Shown here: positions 18,526 through 26,410 of the stretch, piece after piece
Layout of the letters: each line of letters begins with the position of its first letter
Position numbering within the stretch: position 1 is the first letter of the stretch
NCBI GenBank assembly: GCA_947624485.1
Contig: CANQKM010000005.1
Coordinates: forward strand, 62,001 to 126,000
Length of the DNA: 64,000 bases
From: an uncultured Clostridia bacterium
Lineage (GTDB): Bacteria; Bacillota; Clostridia; UBA1381
Direction: 5' to 3'
The notes under the pieces: generated by a model
The model's input: only the letters and a program-made list of their open reading frames with translations
Told to the model about the DNA's origin: nothing
The model's database searches: none
Translations under genes and position numbers: made by a program

Positions 18526-19983
18526 TTAAAACAAATCCTTTACCGTAGGATAAATTTTTCTGAATTTTTTATATCTTTCCTCGTACTTTGCGGTCAGTTC
18601 CCTGTCGGGCAGATACGACTTTCCGTACTTTACGATTTTCTCCGCGGCATCGTATACGTCTGCGTATTCACCGCAGCCGACAGCCGCGAGCATCGCGCCG
18701 CCTATGGCGGGGCCTTGCTCGTTTTCGAGCGTCACTATCTCCATATCCATGACGTTCGCAAGGATTTTACACCACAGCGGACTTTTCGCTCCGCCGCCGC
18801 AAACGGTCGAGCGCGTTATTTGAAGTCCCTGCCCCCTTGCGACCTCCACGCTGTCGCGAAGTCCGAACGCGACGCCTTCGAGTATAGCCTGCGTCATGTC
18901 GGACTGTGTTGTATCCATGCTCATGCCGAAAAATACTCCGCGCGCGTCGGGATCGTTGTGCGGCGAACGCTCACCCATAAGGTACGGCAGGAAGTACACG
19001 TCGTTTTCGCCGAGCGTTTTAATGTCCCTCTGTGAGCCGTCGTAATCGCTCGTTTTAAGTATGTCTTCGAGCCACCACTTGTTGCACGATGCGGCGGACA
19101 GCATACAGCCCATAAGATGATACTTGCCGTTCGCGTAGGCGAAGGAGTGGAGCGCGTTCTGCGCGTCAACCGAAAACACGTCCTGCGCGATAAACACCGT
19201 TCCCGACGTGCCGAGGGATATGTTGCACCTGCCGTTTTTTAGTGCCCCCGTACCGATCGCCGCGGCGGCGTTATCGCCCGCGCCGGCGATAACTTTAGTG
19301 TCCCCGTTCAAACCTAATTGCTCCGCTATCTCGGGTTTTAGTGTCTCCGTTACGTCGTAGCTTTCGTAAAGTCTGGGCATTGCGCTTTCGTCAATACCGC
19401 ATATGCTGAGCATTTCATTTGACCAACATTTGTTTTTCACATCGAGCAGCAGCATTCCGCTCGCGTCGGAATAATCGGTCGAGTGTACGCCGGTCAATTT
19501 GTACGCGATATAGTCCTTCGGGAGCATTATTTTGCGTATTCGTTTGAAGTTTTCAGGCTCGTTTTCGCGAACCCACAAAATTTTCGGCGCGGTAAAACCC
19601 GCGAACGCGATATTCGCGGTGTACGCGGAAAGGTTAGACCTGCCGATTACGTTATTGAGGTATTCACACTCTTTCGCGCTGCGTCCGTCGTTCCACAAAA
19701 TCGCGGGACGGATCACGTCGTCGTTTTCGTCGAGCATTACCAGTCCGTGCATCTGACCGCCGAAGGATATTCCCTTTACGTCATCCGCGCAATCGGCGGT
19801 AAGCTCCTTTATGCCGTTGCATACCGCCGCGAACCAGTCCTCGGGATTCTGCTCCGACCAACCGCTTTGCGGGAAATACAGCGGATATTCGCGCGAGGTC
19901 TGTTTTACGATTTCGCCGCTGCCGTCCATGAGCAGGAGCTTTACGGCGGACGTGCCTAAGTCAATTCCTATATAGTATGCCAT
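18526..19983 (-). CDS. xylB: Xylulokinase
   Basis: A 485-residue FGGY-family kinase that phosphorylates D-xylulose to xylulose 5-phosphate for the pentose phosphate pathway. Seen are the N-terminal phosphate-binding motif YIGIDLGTSAVKLLL, a SGWSEQNPEDW segment typical of xylulokinases, the catalytic aspartate in VIAGAGDNAAAAIGTG, and the C-terminal ATP-site motif VCGGGAKSPLW. Length matches the family (about 490-500). It is the last gene of the sugar operon, 11 bases after the 54-residue membrane protein, and its ribosome site (AAGGAAG) overlaps that small gene's stop codon. It fits downstream of xylose released by the GH43 enzyme. Other FGGY kinases are possible, but the sequence reads clearly as XylB. 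Confidence 0.9.
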   Translation of the reverse strand: MAYYIGIDLGTSAVKLLLMDGSGEIVKQTSREYPLYFPQSGWSEQNPEDWFAAVCNGIKELTADCADDVKGISFGGQMHGLVMLDENDDVIRPAILWNDGRSAKECEYLNNVIGRSNLSAYTANIAFAGFTAPKILWVRENEPENFKRIRKIMLPKDYIAYKLTGVHSTDYSDASGMLLLDVKNKCWSNEMLSICGIDESAMPRLYESYDVTETLKPEIAEQLGLNGDTKVIAGAGDNAAAAIGTGALKNGRCNISLGTSGTVFIAQDVFSVDAQNALHSFAYANGKYHLMGCMLSAASCNKWWLEDILKTSDYDGSQRDIKTLGENDVYFLPYLMGERSPHNDPDARGVFFGMSMDTTQSDMTQAILEGVAFGLRDSVEVARGQGLQITRSTVCGGGAKSPLWCKILANVMDMEIVTLENEQGPAIGGAMLAAVGCGEYADVYDAAEKIVKYGKSYLPDRELTAKYEERYKKFRKIYPTVKDLF

Positions 19984-19994
19984 ATTATTCTTCC

Positions 19995-20159
19995 TTACAA
20001 AATCCTAATTAACTGCCCTATTCCGAATATGGCAGCGCTCAGTACCAATACCGCGCCGAGTGCCGCGAATAGTTTCCATAAAGGAAAATGCTTGGCTTCC
20101 TCGCCTTCTATTTTATAGTTTATGTTGTCGCTCGGCTTTATATCAGGTTGTGTCGCCAT
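19995..20159 (-). CDS. 54-residue single-pass membrane protein in sugar operon
   Basis: A short gene that fills the gap between the isomerase-family gene and xylulokinase. It has a good ribosome site (GGAAAGGAGATGTGTCAA before the ATG), starts 18 bases after the isomerase stop, and its stop codon runs into the ribosome site of xylB, so it looks translationally coupled. The protein has a polar N-terminal 25 residues (MATQPDIKPSDNINYKIEGE), then one strong hydrophobic helix at about 29-51 (LFAALGAVLVLSAAIFGIG) and a short basic end (QLIRIL). The likely topology is a cytoplasmic N-terminus with a C-terminal membrane anchor, but orientation is not certain. I recognise no family. A role in tethering or regulating a sugar enzyme is only a guess. 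Confidence 0.7.
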   Translation of the reverse strand: MATQPDIKPSDNINYKIEGEEAKHFPLWKLFAALGAVLVLSAAIFGIGQLIRIL

Positions 20160-20177
20160 TTGACACATCTCCTTTCC

Positions 20178-21662
20178 TTATCCCCACGGATTTTCTGTCG
20201 GATAGCGCGCGCCCTTCGGTTGGTTATAGCCTATCTCCTCAACCGGTACGCCGACATATTTGAATACCTCGTAAAGCGCCTTTGCGTGGTGTCCAAACGC
20301 GACCGCGCCGTGGTGCGGGAAGTTCTTTTCAATCAGCACGTGACGGTAGAACCGTCCCATTTCGGGTATCGCGAACACGCCTATCGAGCCGAATGAGCGC
20401 GTCGCGACGGGCAGTACCTCGCCGTTCGCGATATATCCGCGCAGCTTCGCGTCCGCCGTCGATTGCAGGCGGAAGAACGTAATGTCACCCGGTGCAATGT
20501 CGCCCTCGAGTGTGCCGTTCGTAACTTCAACAGGCAAACTTCTTGCCATTATTTTCTGATATTTCATCGAGCACGCCGCGAGCTTTGTCGAGCAGGTGTT
20601 GCCGCAGTGGAAGCCCATAAACGTGTCGTGGTGCGTGTAGTCATACTTGCCTGCGATGTCCGCGTCGAACATCTCCTTCGGAACGGTGTTGTTTATGTCG
20701 AGAAGCGTCACCGCGTCCTCGGAAACGCACGTGCCGATGTATTCGCTGAGTGCGCCGTAAATGTCGACCTCGCACGATACGGGTATGCCGCGTCCGGTGA
20801 GGCGGCTGTTTACGTAGCAGGGTACAAAGCCGAACTGCGTCTGGAACGCAGGCCAGCATTTACCGGCTATCGCGACGTACTTCTTTGAGCCTTTGTGCGC
20901 GTCGATCCAGTCTGTGAGCGTCAGTTCGTACTGCGCGAGCTTTGATAAAATTTCCGGTTTCTTGTTGCCGTCGCCCAGTTCCTTTTCCATATCTGCTACT
21001 ACTTCGGGAATACGTTCGTCGCCCGCGTGAGCATTAAAGCTCTCGAATAAATCAAGCTCCGAATTTTCCTCAATTTCCACGCCGAGCTGATATAACTGAT
21101 AAATCGGCGCGTTGCACGCGAGGAAGTTCAAAGGGCGCGGTCCGAACGAGATTATCTTTAAATCCGACAGACCGATCACCGCTCTCGCTATCGGCAGAAA
21201 TTCATGTATCATGTCCGCGCACTCGTCCGCGTCGCCTACGGGGTATTCGGGAATGTATGCCTTAACTCCGCGCAATTTGAGATTGTAGCTTGCGTTGAGC
21301 ATACCGCAGTACGCGTCGCCTCTGTCGTCCGACAGTACGCCGATATTTTCCTCGGCAGCAGCCGCGAACATAACGGGGCCGTCAAACTGCTGCGCGAGCA
21401 TTGTTTCGCTGATTTCGGGGCCGAAGTTGCCGAGGTATACGCAAAGCGCGTTGCAGCCTGCAGCCTCAATGTCGGCTAAAGCCTGTTTCATATGTATTTC
21501 GCTCTCGACTATGCACACGGGACACTCGTAAATATCCTCCGCGCCGTACTTTTTCGTGTACGCCGCAGTGAGTGCTTTTCTTCTGTTTACCGAAAGACTT
21601 TCGGGGAAACAGTCACGGCTCACCGCAACTATGCCTATTTTTACTTTTGGAATGTTGTTCAT
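20178..21662 (-). CDS. L-fucose/L-arabinose isomerase family protein
   Basis: A 494-residue cytoplasmic sugar isomerase-like enzyme, expected to convert an aldose into a ketose that a neighbouring kinase can phosphorylate. The N-terminal fold (KVKIGIVAVSRDCFPESL) and the central CEVDIYGALSEYIG segment, whose Glu and Asp match the metal-binding positions of the fucose/arabinose isomerase fold, support the assignment; a conserved H-rich region HHDTFMGFHCGN follows. I place the start at 21662, after GGAGGTAAAGAAA, rather than at the upstream ATG at 21725. It lies 25 bases after the ROK kinase gene and 18 before the small membrane protein. The substrate cannot be told from sequence; D-xylose, L-arabinose and L-fucose are all plausible, and the xylulokinase downstream argues for a ketopentose product. 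Confidence 0.8.
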   Translation of the reverse strand: MNNIPKVKIGIVAVSRDCFPESLSVNRRKALTAAYTKKYGAEDIYECPVCIVESEIHMKQALADIEAAGCNALCVYLGNFGPEISETMLAQQFDGPVMFAAAAEENIGVLSDDRGDAYCGMLNASYNLKLRGVKAYIPEYPVGDADECADMIHEFLPIARAVIGLSDLKIISFGPRPLNFLACNAPIYQLYQLGVEIEENSELDLFESFNAHAGDERIPEVVADMEKELGDGNKKPEILSKLAQYELTLTDWIDAHKGSKKYVAIAGKCWPAFQTQFGFVPCYVNSRLTGRGIPVSCEVDIYGALSEYIGTCVSEDAVTLLDINNTVPKEMFDADIAGKYDYTHHDTFMGFHCGNTCSTKLAACSMKYQKIMARSLPVEVTNGTLEGDIAPGDITFFRLQSTADAKLRGYIANGEVLPVATRSFGSIGVFAIPEMGRFYRHVLIEKNFPHHGAVAFGHHAKALYEVFKYVGVPVEEIGYNQPKGARYPTENPWG

Positions 21663-21687
21663 TTTCTTTACCTCCGCTTGGATATAT

Positions 21688-22632
21688 TTAACCGTTATTT
21701 TTTGCTGCCATAGCTGCACCGACAATGCCCGCGCCGTTTAAGAGCCGCGCGATACTTATTTCCGTTTTCGGCATATATTTATTGAAGTCGTTTCCGTATA
21801 CGTATTCCTTTACGGGCGCAAGCAGTCCTTCACCTTCATGGCTTATTCCGCCGCCTATGACAAATTTCTCCGGCTGGAAGATATTTACTATACTGCACAC
21901 GCCCTCCGCCACGTACCGTATGTACCGGTCTCTGACGCGTATTGCCGCCTCGTCTCCGAGGCCCGCGCACGTAAACGCTGTTCTTCCGTTTACGCCGCCG
22001 TTTTGCTGCGCAAATTCGTGCATTTTGGAATTCGGGTTTTCCGACATAGCTTCCTTTGTCTGTTCGATAAGCGCGGTCGCCGACGCGTACGCCTCCAGAC
22101 ATCCGCGTCTGCCGCAGGTACATTCCTTGCCGTCAATCACAAGCAGCGAGTGTCCTATTTCCGCTCCGGCTCCGTTAAAGCCTCGGTAAATTTTTCCGTC
22201 AAGTATAACGCCGCCGCCTACGCCTGTTCCGAGCGTCATAAACACAAAGCTGTTCACGCCTTCGCCGTATTTGATGTACTCACCGTATGCCGCCGCGTTC
22301 GCGTCGTTTTCCAGATTTATCGGCAGGTCTATATATTTCTGCATTTCCTTTACAAGCGGTACATTGTGCATTTTTATGTTGTTCGAGTACACGACCGTTC
22401 CGCTCGAATTGTCGATCGTGCCGGGACTGCCTATGCCTACCGCTGTCACATTCGACATTTTGTATCCGCCGTCACGCAGAAGCTTTTCGCACAGCTCCGC
22501 CATATCCTTTATTATCGCCTTGTATCCGCGCTCTTTTAAGGTGGGTACGCTGTCCTCCGATATGATTTGTCCGCTGTCGTCTACCAAACCGGCGGCTATG
22601 TTCGTGCCGCCCAAATCTATCCCTATATACAT
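21688..22632 (-). CDS. ROK-family sugar kinase (glucokinase-like)
   Basis: A 314-residue kinase that would phosphorylate a hexose such as glucose. It has the N-terminal ATP site YIGIDLGGTNIAAGLVD, the GTGVGGGVILDG motif, the catalytic EIGHSLLV region, and the zinc-binding CTCGRRGCLEAYAS motif that marks the ROK family. No N-terminal helix-turn-helix is present, so it is an enzyme and not a repressor. I start at the ATG at 22632, which gives the normal N-terminus. A longer reading from 22662 would overlap the GGAGG ribosome site. It is the first gene of the sugar operon. The family also includes fructokinases and N-acetylmannosamine kinases, so glucokinase is a probable but not certain name. 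Confidence 0.88.
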   Translation of the reverse strand: MYIGIDLGGTNIAAGLVDDSGQIISEDSVPTLKERGYKAIIKDMAELCEKLLRDGGYKMSNVTAVGIGSPGTIDNSSGTVVYSNNIKMHNVPLVKEMQKYIDLPINLENDANAAAYGEYIKYGEGVNSFVFMTLGTGVGGGVILDGKIYRGFNGAGAEIGHSLLVIDGKECTCGRRGCLEAYASATALIEQTKEAMSENPNSKMHEFAQQNGGVNGRTAFTCAGLGDEAAIRVRDRYIRYVAEGVCSIVNIFQPEKFVIGGGISHEGEGLLAPVKEYVYGNDFNKYMPKTEISIARLLNGAGIVGAAMAAKNNG

Positions 22633-22680
22633 ATATACCAACTTTCCTCCCGTCATAAACATATAGATTGTTATAAAAAT

Positions 22681-22709
22681 ATATTAAGTCCTGCCGCCGT
22701 CAATGTCAA
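22681..22709 (-). promoter_or_regulatory. Promoter of the ROK-isomerase-xylB operon
   Basis: Consensus TTGACA, a 17-base spacer and TAATAT on the minus strand, 48 bases before the ATG at 22632. It diverges from the mannose-6-phosphate isomerase gene. The remaining bases 22710-22845 hold a small GCCGC/GCGGC inverted repeat but no gene. Confidence 0.8.
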
Positions 22710-22830
22710 CACAGCTTTTTGCGGATTGTTTAATTGCAAATAAAATTGTTATAATTCACAGACCGATACGAGCCGCGTAGCGGCGCGTCTTGTAAAATCG
22801 CATATAATCATCAATATTTAAGGATGCGCG

Positions 22831-22857
22831 TTGTTTTTCGGGACTATATAATATAAT
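22831..22857 (+). promoter_or_regulatory. Possible promoter of the mannose-6-phosphate isomerase gene
   Basis: TTGTTT and TATAAT with a 15-base spacer, about 31 bases before the ATG. The spacer is short, so only the -10 box is convincing. Confidence 0.35.
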
Positions 22858-22888
22858 CAGGAGGAAATTTTGTAAAGGAGCAATTAAA

Positions 22889-23839
22889 ATGTCAAAATTA
22901 TCACCTGTGAAGCTGCTCCCCTCATTTAAGGATTATATATGGGGCGGAACAAAGCTGAAAACGGACTTTAACAAGAAAACGGATATTGAACCCGTCGCGG
23001 AAAGCTGGGAGCTGTCGGCGCACAGGGACGGGCAAAGCACGGTGGCTGGCGGAGAGTTCGCCGGACTTACGCTCACGCAGTATACGGAGGCAGCCGGTAA
23101 GGACATACTCGGCTTGAACGCGCAGAAATTCGACTACTTCCCCATTCTGATAAAGCTGATAGACGCAAAGGATAATCTGTCGGTTCAGGTGCATCCCGAC
23201 GATGAATACGCGCTCAAAAACGAAGGCGAATACGGTAAAACGGAGATGTGGTACATACTCGGCTGCGAAAGCGGTGCGAAGCTGTATTACGGCTTTAAGC
23301 GCGATATAACCGAAGAGGAATACCGTCGGGCAATTCGTGAAAATACGCTTACCGACCTGCTTAACGATGTGCCTGTACATAAGGGCGACGTGTTCTTTAT
23401 CCCGTCGGGAACGGTTCACGCGATCGGAGCGGGTATTGTTATCTGCGAGATACAGCAAAACTCAAATACCACCTACCGCGTATATGATTACAACAGGCGC
23501 GATAAAAACGGTAATACGCGTCCTCTGCATATAGAAAAAGCCGTCGCGGTATCGTCGCTTTCAAAAGCGCCGGAATTACAAAAGCCCGGCGGCGGCGATG
23601 ATGTTCTGCTCGCGAAATGCGATTATTTTACGGTGCGTAAGCTCACTGTCCGAAAAAGTTTCGTGCTTAAGCTTGACCGTACTTCGTTCCGTTCCTTGAT
23701 CGTCACGGACGGCGAGGGTGTGCTGCTTACCGACGGCGATACTGTAGAGCTTAACAAGGGCGACAGTGTTTTCATTCCCGCCCGTGACGGCGAGGCAATT
23801 ATCGAGGGCGACTGTGAATTGATACTGTCATATATATAA
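22889..23839 (+). CDS. manA: Mannose-6-phosphate isomerase, class I
   Basis: A 316-residue zinc enzyme of the cupin fold that interconverts mannose 6-phosphate and fructose 6-phosphate. The motif LPSFKDYIWGGTKL opens the protein. Zinc-site residues are visible in LSVQVHPDDEYAL (Gln and His), GKTEMWYIL (Glu) and FIPSGTVHAIGAGIV (His). The substrate-side signature EIQQNSNTTYRVYDYNR is complete. The short length is usual for Firmicutes forms (about 315), in contrast to the 390-residue enterobacterial enzyme. It stands alone on the plus strand, divergent from the sugar kinase operon, and is followed at once by a strong terminator. Confidence 0.93.
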   Translation: MSKLSPVKLLPSFKDYIWGGTKLKTDFNKKTDIEPVAESWELSAHRDGQSTVAGGEFAGLTLTQYTEAAGKDILGLNAQKFDYFPILIKLIDAKDNLSVQVHPDDEYALKNEGEYGKTEMWYILGCESGAKLYYGFKRDITEEEYRRAIRENTLTDLLNDVPVHKGDVFFIPSGTVHAIGAGIVICEIQQNSNTTYRVYDYNRRDKNGNTRPLHIEKAVAVSSLSKAPELQKPGGGDDVLLAKCDYFTVRKLTVRKSFVLKLDRTSFRSLIVTDGEGVLLTDGDTVELNKGDSVFIPARDGEAIIEGDCELILSYI

Positions 23840-23846
23840 TAAATCC

Positions 23847-23885
23847 AAAGCAAAAACACCTCATTCAATGAGGTGTTTTTGCTTT
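23847..23885. terminator. Bidirectional terminator between manA and the giant-protein operon
   Basis: A near-perfect stem of up to 19 bases (AAAGCAAAAACACCTCATT pairing with its complement) with A- and T-runs on both flanks. It ends manA on the plus strand and the 831-residue protein gene (stop at 23915) on the minus strand. Confidence 0.9.
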
Positions 23886-23914
23886 ATAATAAAACTTTAT
23901 GAAAGGAAAAGGAG

Positions 23915-26410
23915 TTATCTGTAAATAACCACGTCCTGAAGATTTCCCTGATAGGTGTGCAGGTAAATCTCATCATTCTTGTGAATATCGCTTGTTGTTA
24001 CCTTTTCTACGCCCCGTCCCTCGACAAGGTACACGTTGCAGCCGTTTGTTATCTTATGCGCGCGCTTTGTGTCGGACTCGACAACGAGGATGTTTGAGGA
24101 ACGCGCCTTTACTGTTCCGTGAAGGATGAACAAATCCGAAAAGTCGTTGATGTTGCCGCCTTCCTCGTATTCGTTCGGCGTGTCGTTTGACGCCATTACA
24201 AGCTTCTTCTTTTCGGCGTCCGCCTTGTACAGAGTTCTGAACGCAAGGAGCTTGCCGTTCGCGTCAAGACTTGTCTGAATAATATCTCCGCGCGAAAGCT
24301 CCGTAAAGCCTTCCGTTCTTCCCAAGCTGTAATATCTGCCCTCTGAATCCTTAAGGAACGGTTCGTCCTTTGTTTCAAGCTTAACCTGAGAACCCTGCTG
24401 ATAACCCTCGACAATAACTATCGGCTCGTCGTCCTCGTTTACGCCCGATGAAATGCTGTCTATGATAATACATCTCTTTGATTTGAGCTGCTCGGGATCG
24501 GAGGCGACCTCGTCAAGCACAATCGCGCCCGCCGTCATGTACTCGTCTATATCGTAAACGGATATGTAATACGACGTGCCGTTTGTAAGGCTTGCGGCAT
24601 AGCGGACCTCGTAGTCCTCTTTTTCTCTGCTCGAAGGCACAACGAATATCGGCGTATCGGCGTCAATCAGGTATTTCTGGTTGAAGCACAGATTATTCTT
24701 TCTGTAGCGTCCGTGTCCCTGGAAATACTGAGAAAATCTGTCCGTTACATTATCCGTTCCGCTGTACATATTATTCTTGTTTGCCGTGGTGATTTTACTT
24801 ATTTCGCCGTTACTGTTAAGCGAATATGTAATCAGCTGTCTTGCTGTCGAGCCGCCCGCCAAAAGCCTGTCACACAAGGTTTTCGCCGTTATCGACTCAT
24901 CGTTGTAGGTGACCTTTCTGCGTATTTTATGCTCCTCCACACTGTTGCCGGCTGTAAGGATTTGAACGTAGCAGTCCTCGCCGTTATCGTCTATGTAAGC
25001 CGAAATCAGGTAAGCATATTTTGATGTGCTGTTTCCTTCTTTAATAAATCTGACAATATTGCCGTTTATATCCAGATAGAACGTTCCCGACTTGCCCGTG
25101 GAAAGTGTCGAACCCTCATAAGCCGTGCTGATGTCGTAAACGTCATTATCTATCTTTATATACTGCGTCGAGGTGGATTTTACGCTTCCCGAAACGGGAC
25201 TGTACGTTGAAACAACAGCTTTTACAATACCGTTTGAGTCGTCCGACTTCATTACCGCGACAACATCGTTTTGCTGAATGTCGTCAAAGGATATTAACGC
25301 GCCGTTTTTCAGTATTTTAACGTTGTCGTAATCGTTCGTGCTGAGCGAAACGCTCTTTCCCGTTTCGTAATCGTTTATGGTTTCGGCGTTTGTATTTTTC
25401 TCGCTTACGAGATAGTATTCGTATGACTCGCAGGAAACAACCTCGGCTTTTCCGTCATTGTTGTTGTCTATTACGTATACGTATCCGCTCTGCGGCTTAA
25501 ACCTCTCGAAATCGGGATTTATAACGGCTTTGCCGTTGTAGACAAATACCGCGTCGTTATACGAATATGTCTTGCGTTTTTCATTCTCGTTCGTAAAGGT
25601 AATGCCGTTTTCGTCGAGAGAAATAATATCTATCTCGGCAACCCTCGCAACGGTCATATTGCTGCGGGCGTCTATCCAAAGAAGCTCGTTATCCTCGTTA
25701 TAGTAGAACTCCACGGAATATCCGAAAAGGTTGTCGGCGTATGTTCTTCCGAGTGAGTAGTCCTCGGAGTCTATTTTAATGCTGTCCCTGCCGGTCCTGT
25801 CATAGCCGCTCATCGAGGCGTACTGCGTCGCCGTCACGGTACCTTTGCCTTTGTAAATATCCAGCTTCTCCATTACCGTTTCATCGCTGCGGTACGTCGA
25901 TGTATTATTTGTTTCAATAGCGTCCAATTCGAGCGCGTTGTAAAGCAGCACCGCCATTGCGTCGTTCGTTAAATTGTCGGTTGCCGACGACGCCGTGCCG
26001 TTTAATATTCCGGTGCTTGATGCCAATCTGGTATAGCCGTTCGGATAACCGCCCATCGCGTCCGCCTCGTAACCGTAGCCGAGCGCGTTAAACAGTACCG
26101 CCACGGCTGTCTGAACCGCAATCGTCTTATCATCTGCTTTGAAGCCGAATTTCTGCGCCATGGCGTCCGTAAAATCCCCGTCGATACCGGCAAGTCTGTA
26201 TGCCGCGCCGACAAAGTCGCTTGCGCTCACAGCAGCGCCCGCGTCATAGCTCGTATTCGGATAGCCGGTAAGTATTCCGAATGCGTTAAGCTTGCTGACC
26301 TGTTCTTCATGCTCTATTCCTATCGCCGCATTTGCCGTTATGTTGAATGTGCATAACGACAGTATAAGCGACAGTATGAGCGTCACACTTAAAATTCTCT
26401 TATTCATCAT
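23915..26410 (-). CDS. Secreted S-layer-homology-type protein with long beta-rich body
   Basis: An 831-residue secreted protein, last gene of the 15-kb operon. A signal peptide (1-30) is followed by degenerate SLH-type repeats at about 33-170 (LNAFGILTGYPNTSYDAG, VAVLFNALGYGYEA, LASSTGILNGTAS). Residues 200-831 are made of repeated beta-strand segments without any catalytic motif I recognise, ending in LQDVVIYR. Putting the SLH-type region at the N-terminus is the reverse of the neighbouring 2179-residue protein. The start is one of two adjacent ATGs (26410 or 26407) inside the end of the upstream gene, so the two are translationally coupled. It is most likely a structural or scaffolding component of the cell surface, and not an enzyme. 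Confidence 0.8.
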   Translation of the reverse strand: MMNKRILSVTLILSLILSLCTFNITANAAIGIEHEEQVSKLNAFGILTGYPNTSYDAGAAVSASDFVGAAYRLAGIDGDFTDAMAQKFGFKADDKTIAVQTAVAVLFNALGYGYEADAMGGYPNGYTRLASSTGILNGTASSATDNLTNDAMAVLLYNALELDAIETNNTSTYRSDETVMEKLDIYKGKGTVTATQYASMSGYDRTGRDSIKIDSEDYSLGRTYADNLFGYSVEFYYNEDNELLWIDARSNMTVARVAEIDIISLDENGITFTNENEKRKTYSYNDAVFVYNGKAVINPDFERFKPQSGYVYVIDNNNDGKAEVVSCESYEYYLVSEKNTNAETINDYETGKSVSLSTNDYDNVKILKNGALISFDDIQQNDVVAVMKSDDSNGIVKAVVSTYSPVSGSVKSTSTQYIKIDNDVYDISTAYEGSTLSTGKSGTFYLDINGNIVRFIKEGNSTSKYAYLISAYIDDNGEDCYVQILTAGNSVEEHKIRRKVTYNDESITAKTLCDRLLAGGSTARQLITYSLNSNGEISKITTANKNNMYSGTDNVTDRFSQYFQGHGRYRKNNLCFNQKYLIDADTPIFVVPSSREKEDYEVRYAASLTNGTSYYISVYDIDEYMTAGAIVLDEVASDPEQLKSKRCIIIDSISSGVNEDDEPIVIVEGYQQGSQVKLETKDEPFLKDSEGRYYSLGRTEGFTELSRGDIIQTSLDANGKLLAFRTLYKADAEKKKLVMASNDTPNEYEEGGNINDFSDLFILHGTVKARSSNILVVESDTKRAHKITNGCNVYLVEGRGVEKVTTSDIHKNDEIYLHTYQGNLQDVVIYR

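Noticed and set aside
24196..24414. Small minus-strand frame inside the 831-residue gene
   Set aside because: It lies in another frame of the same strand, lacks a ribosome site and has no family features.
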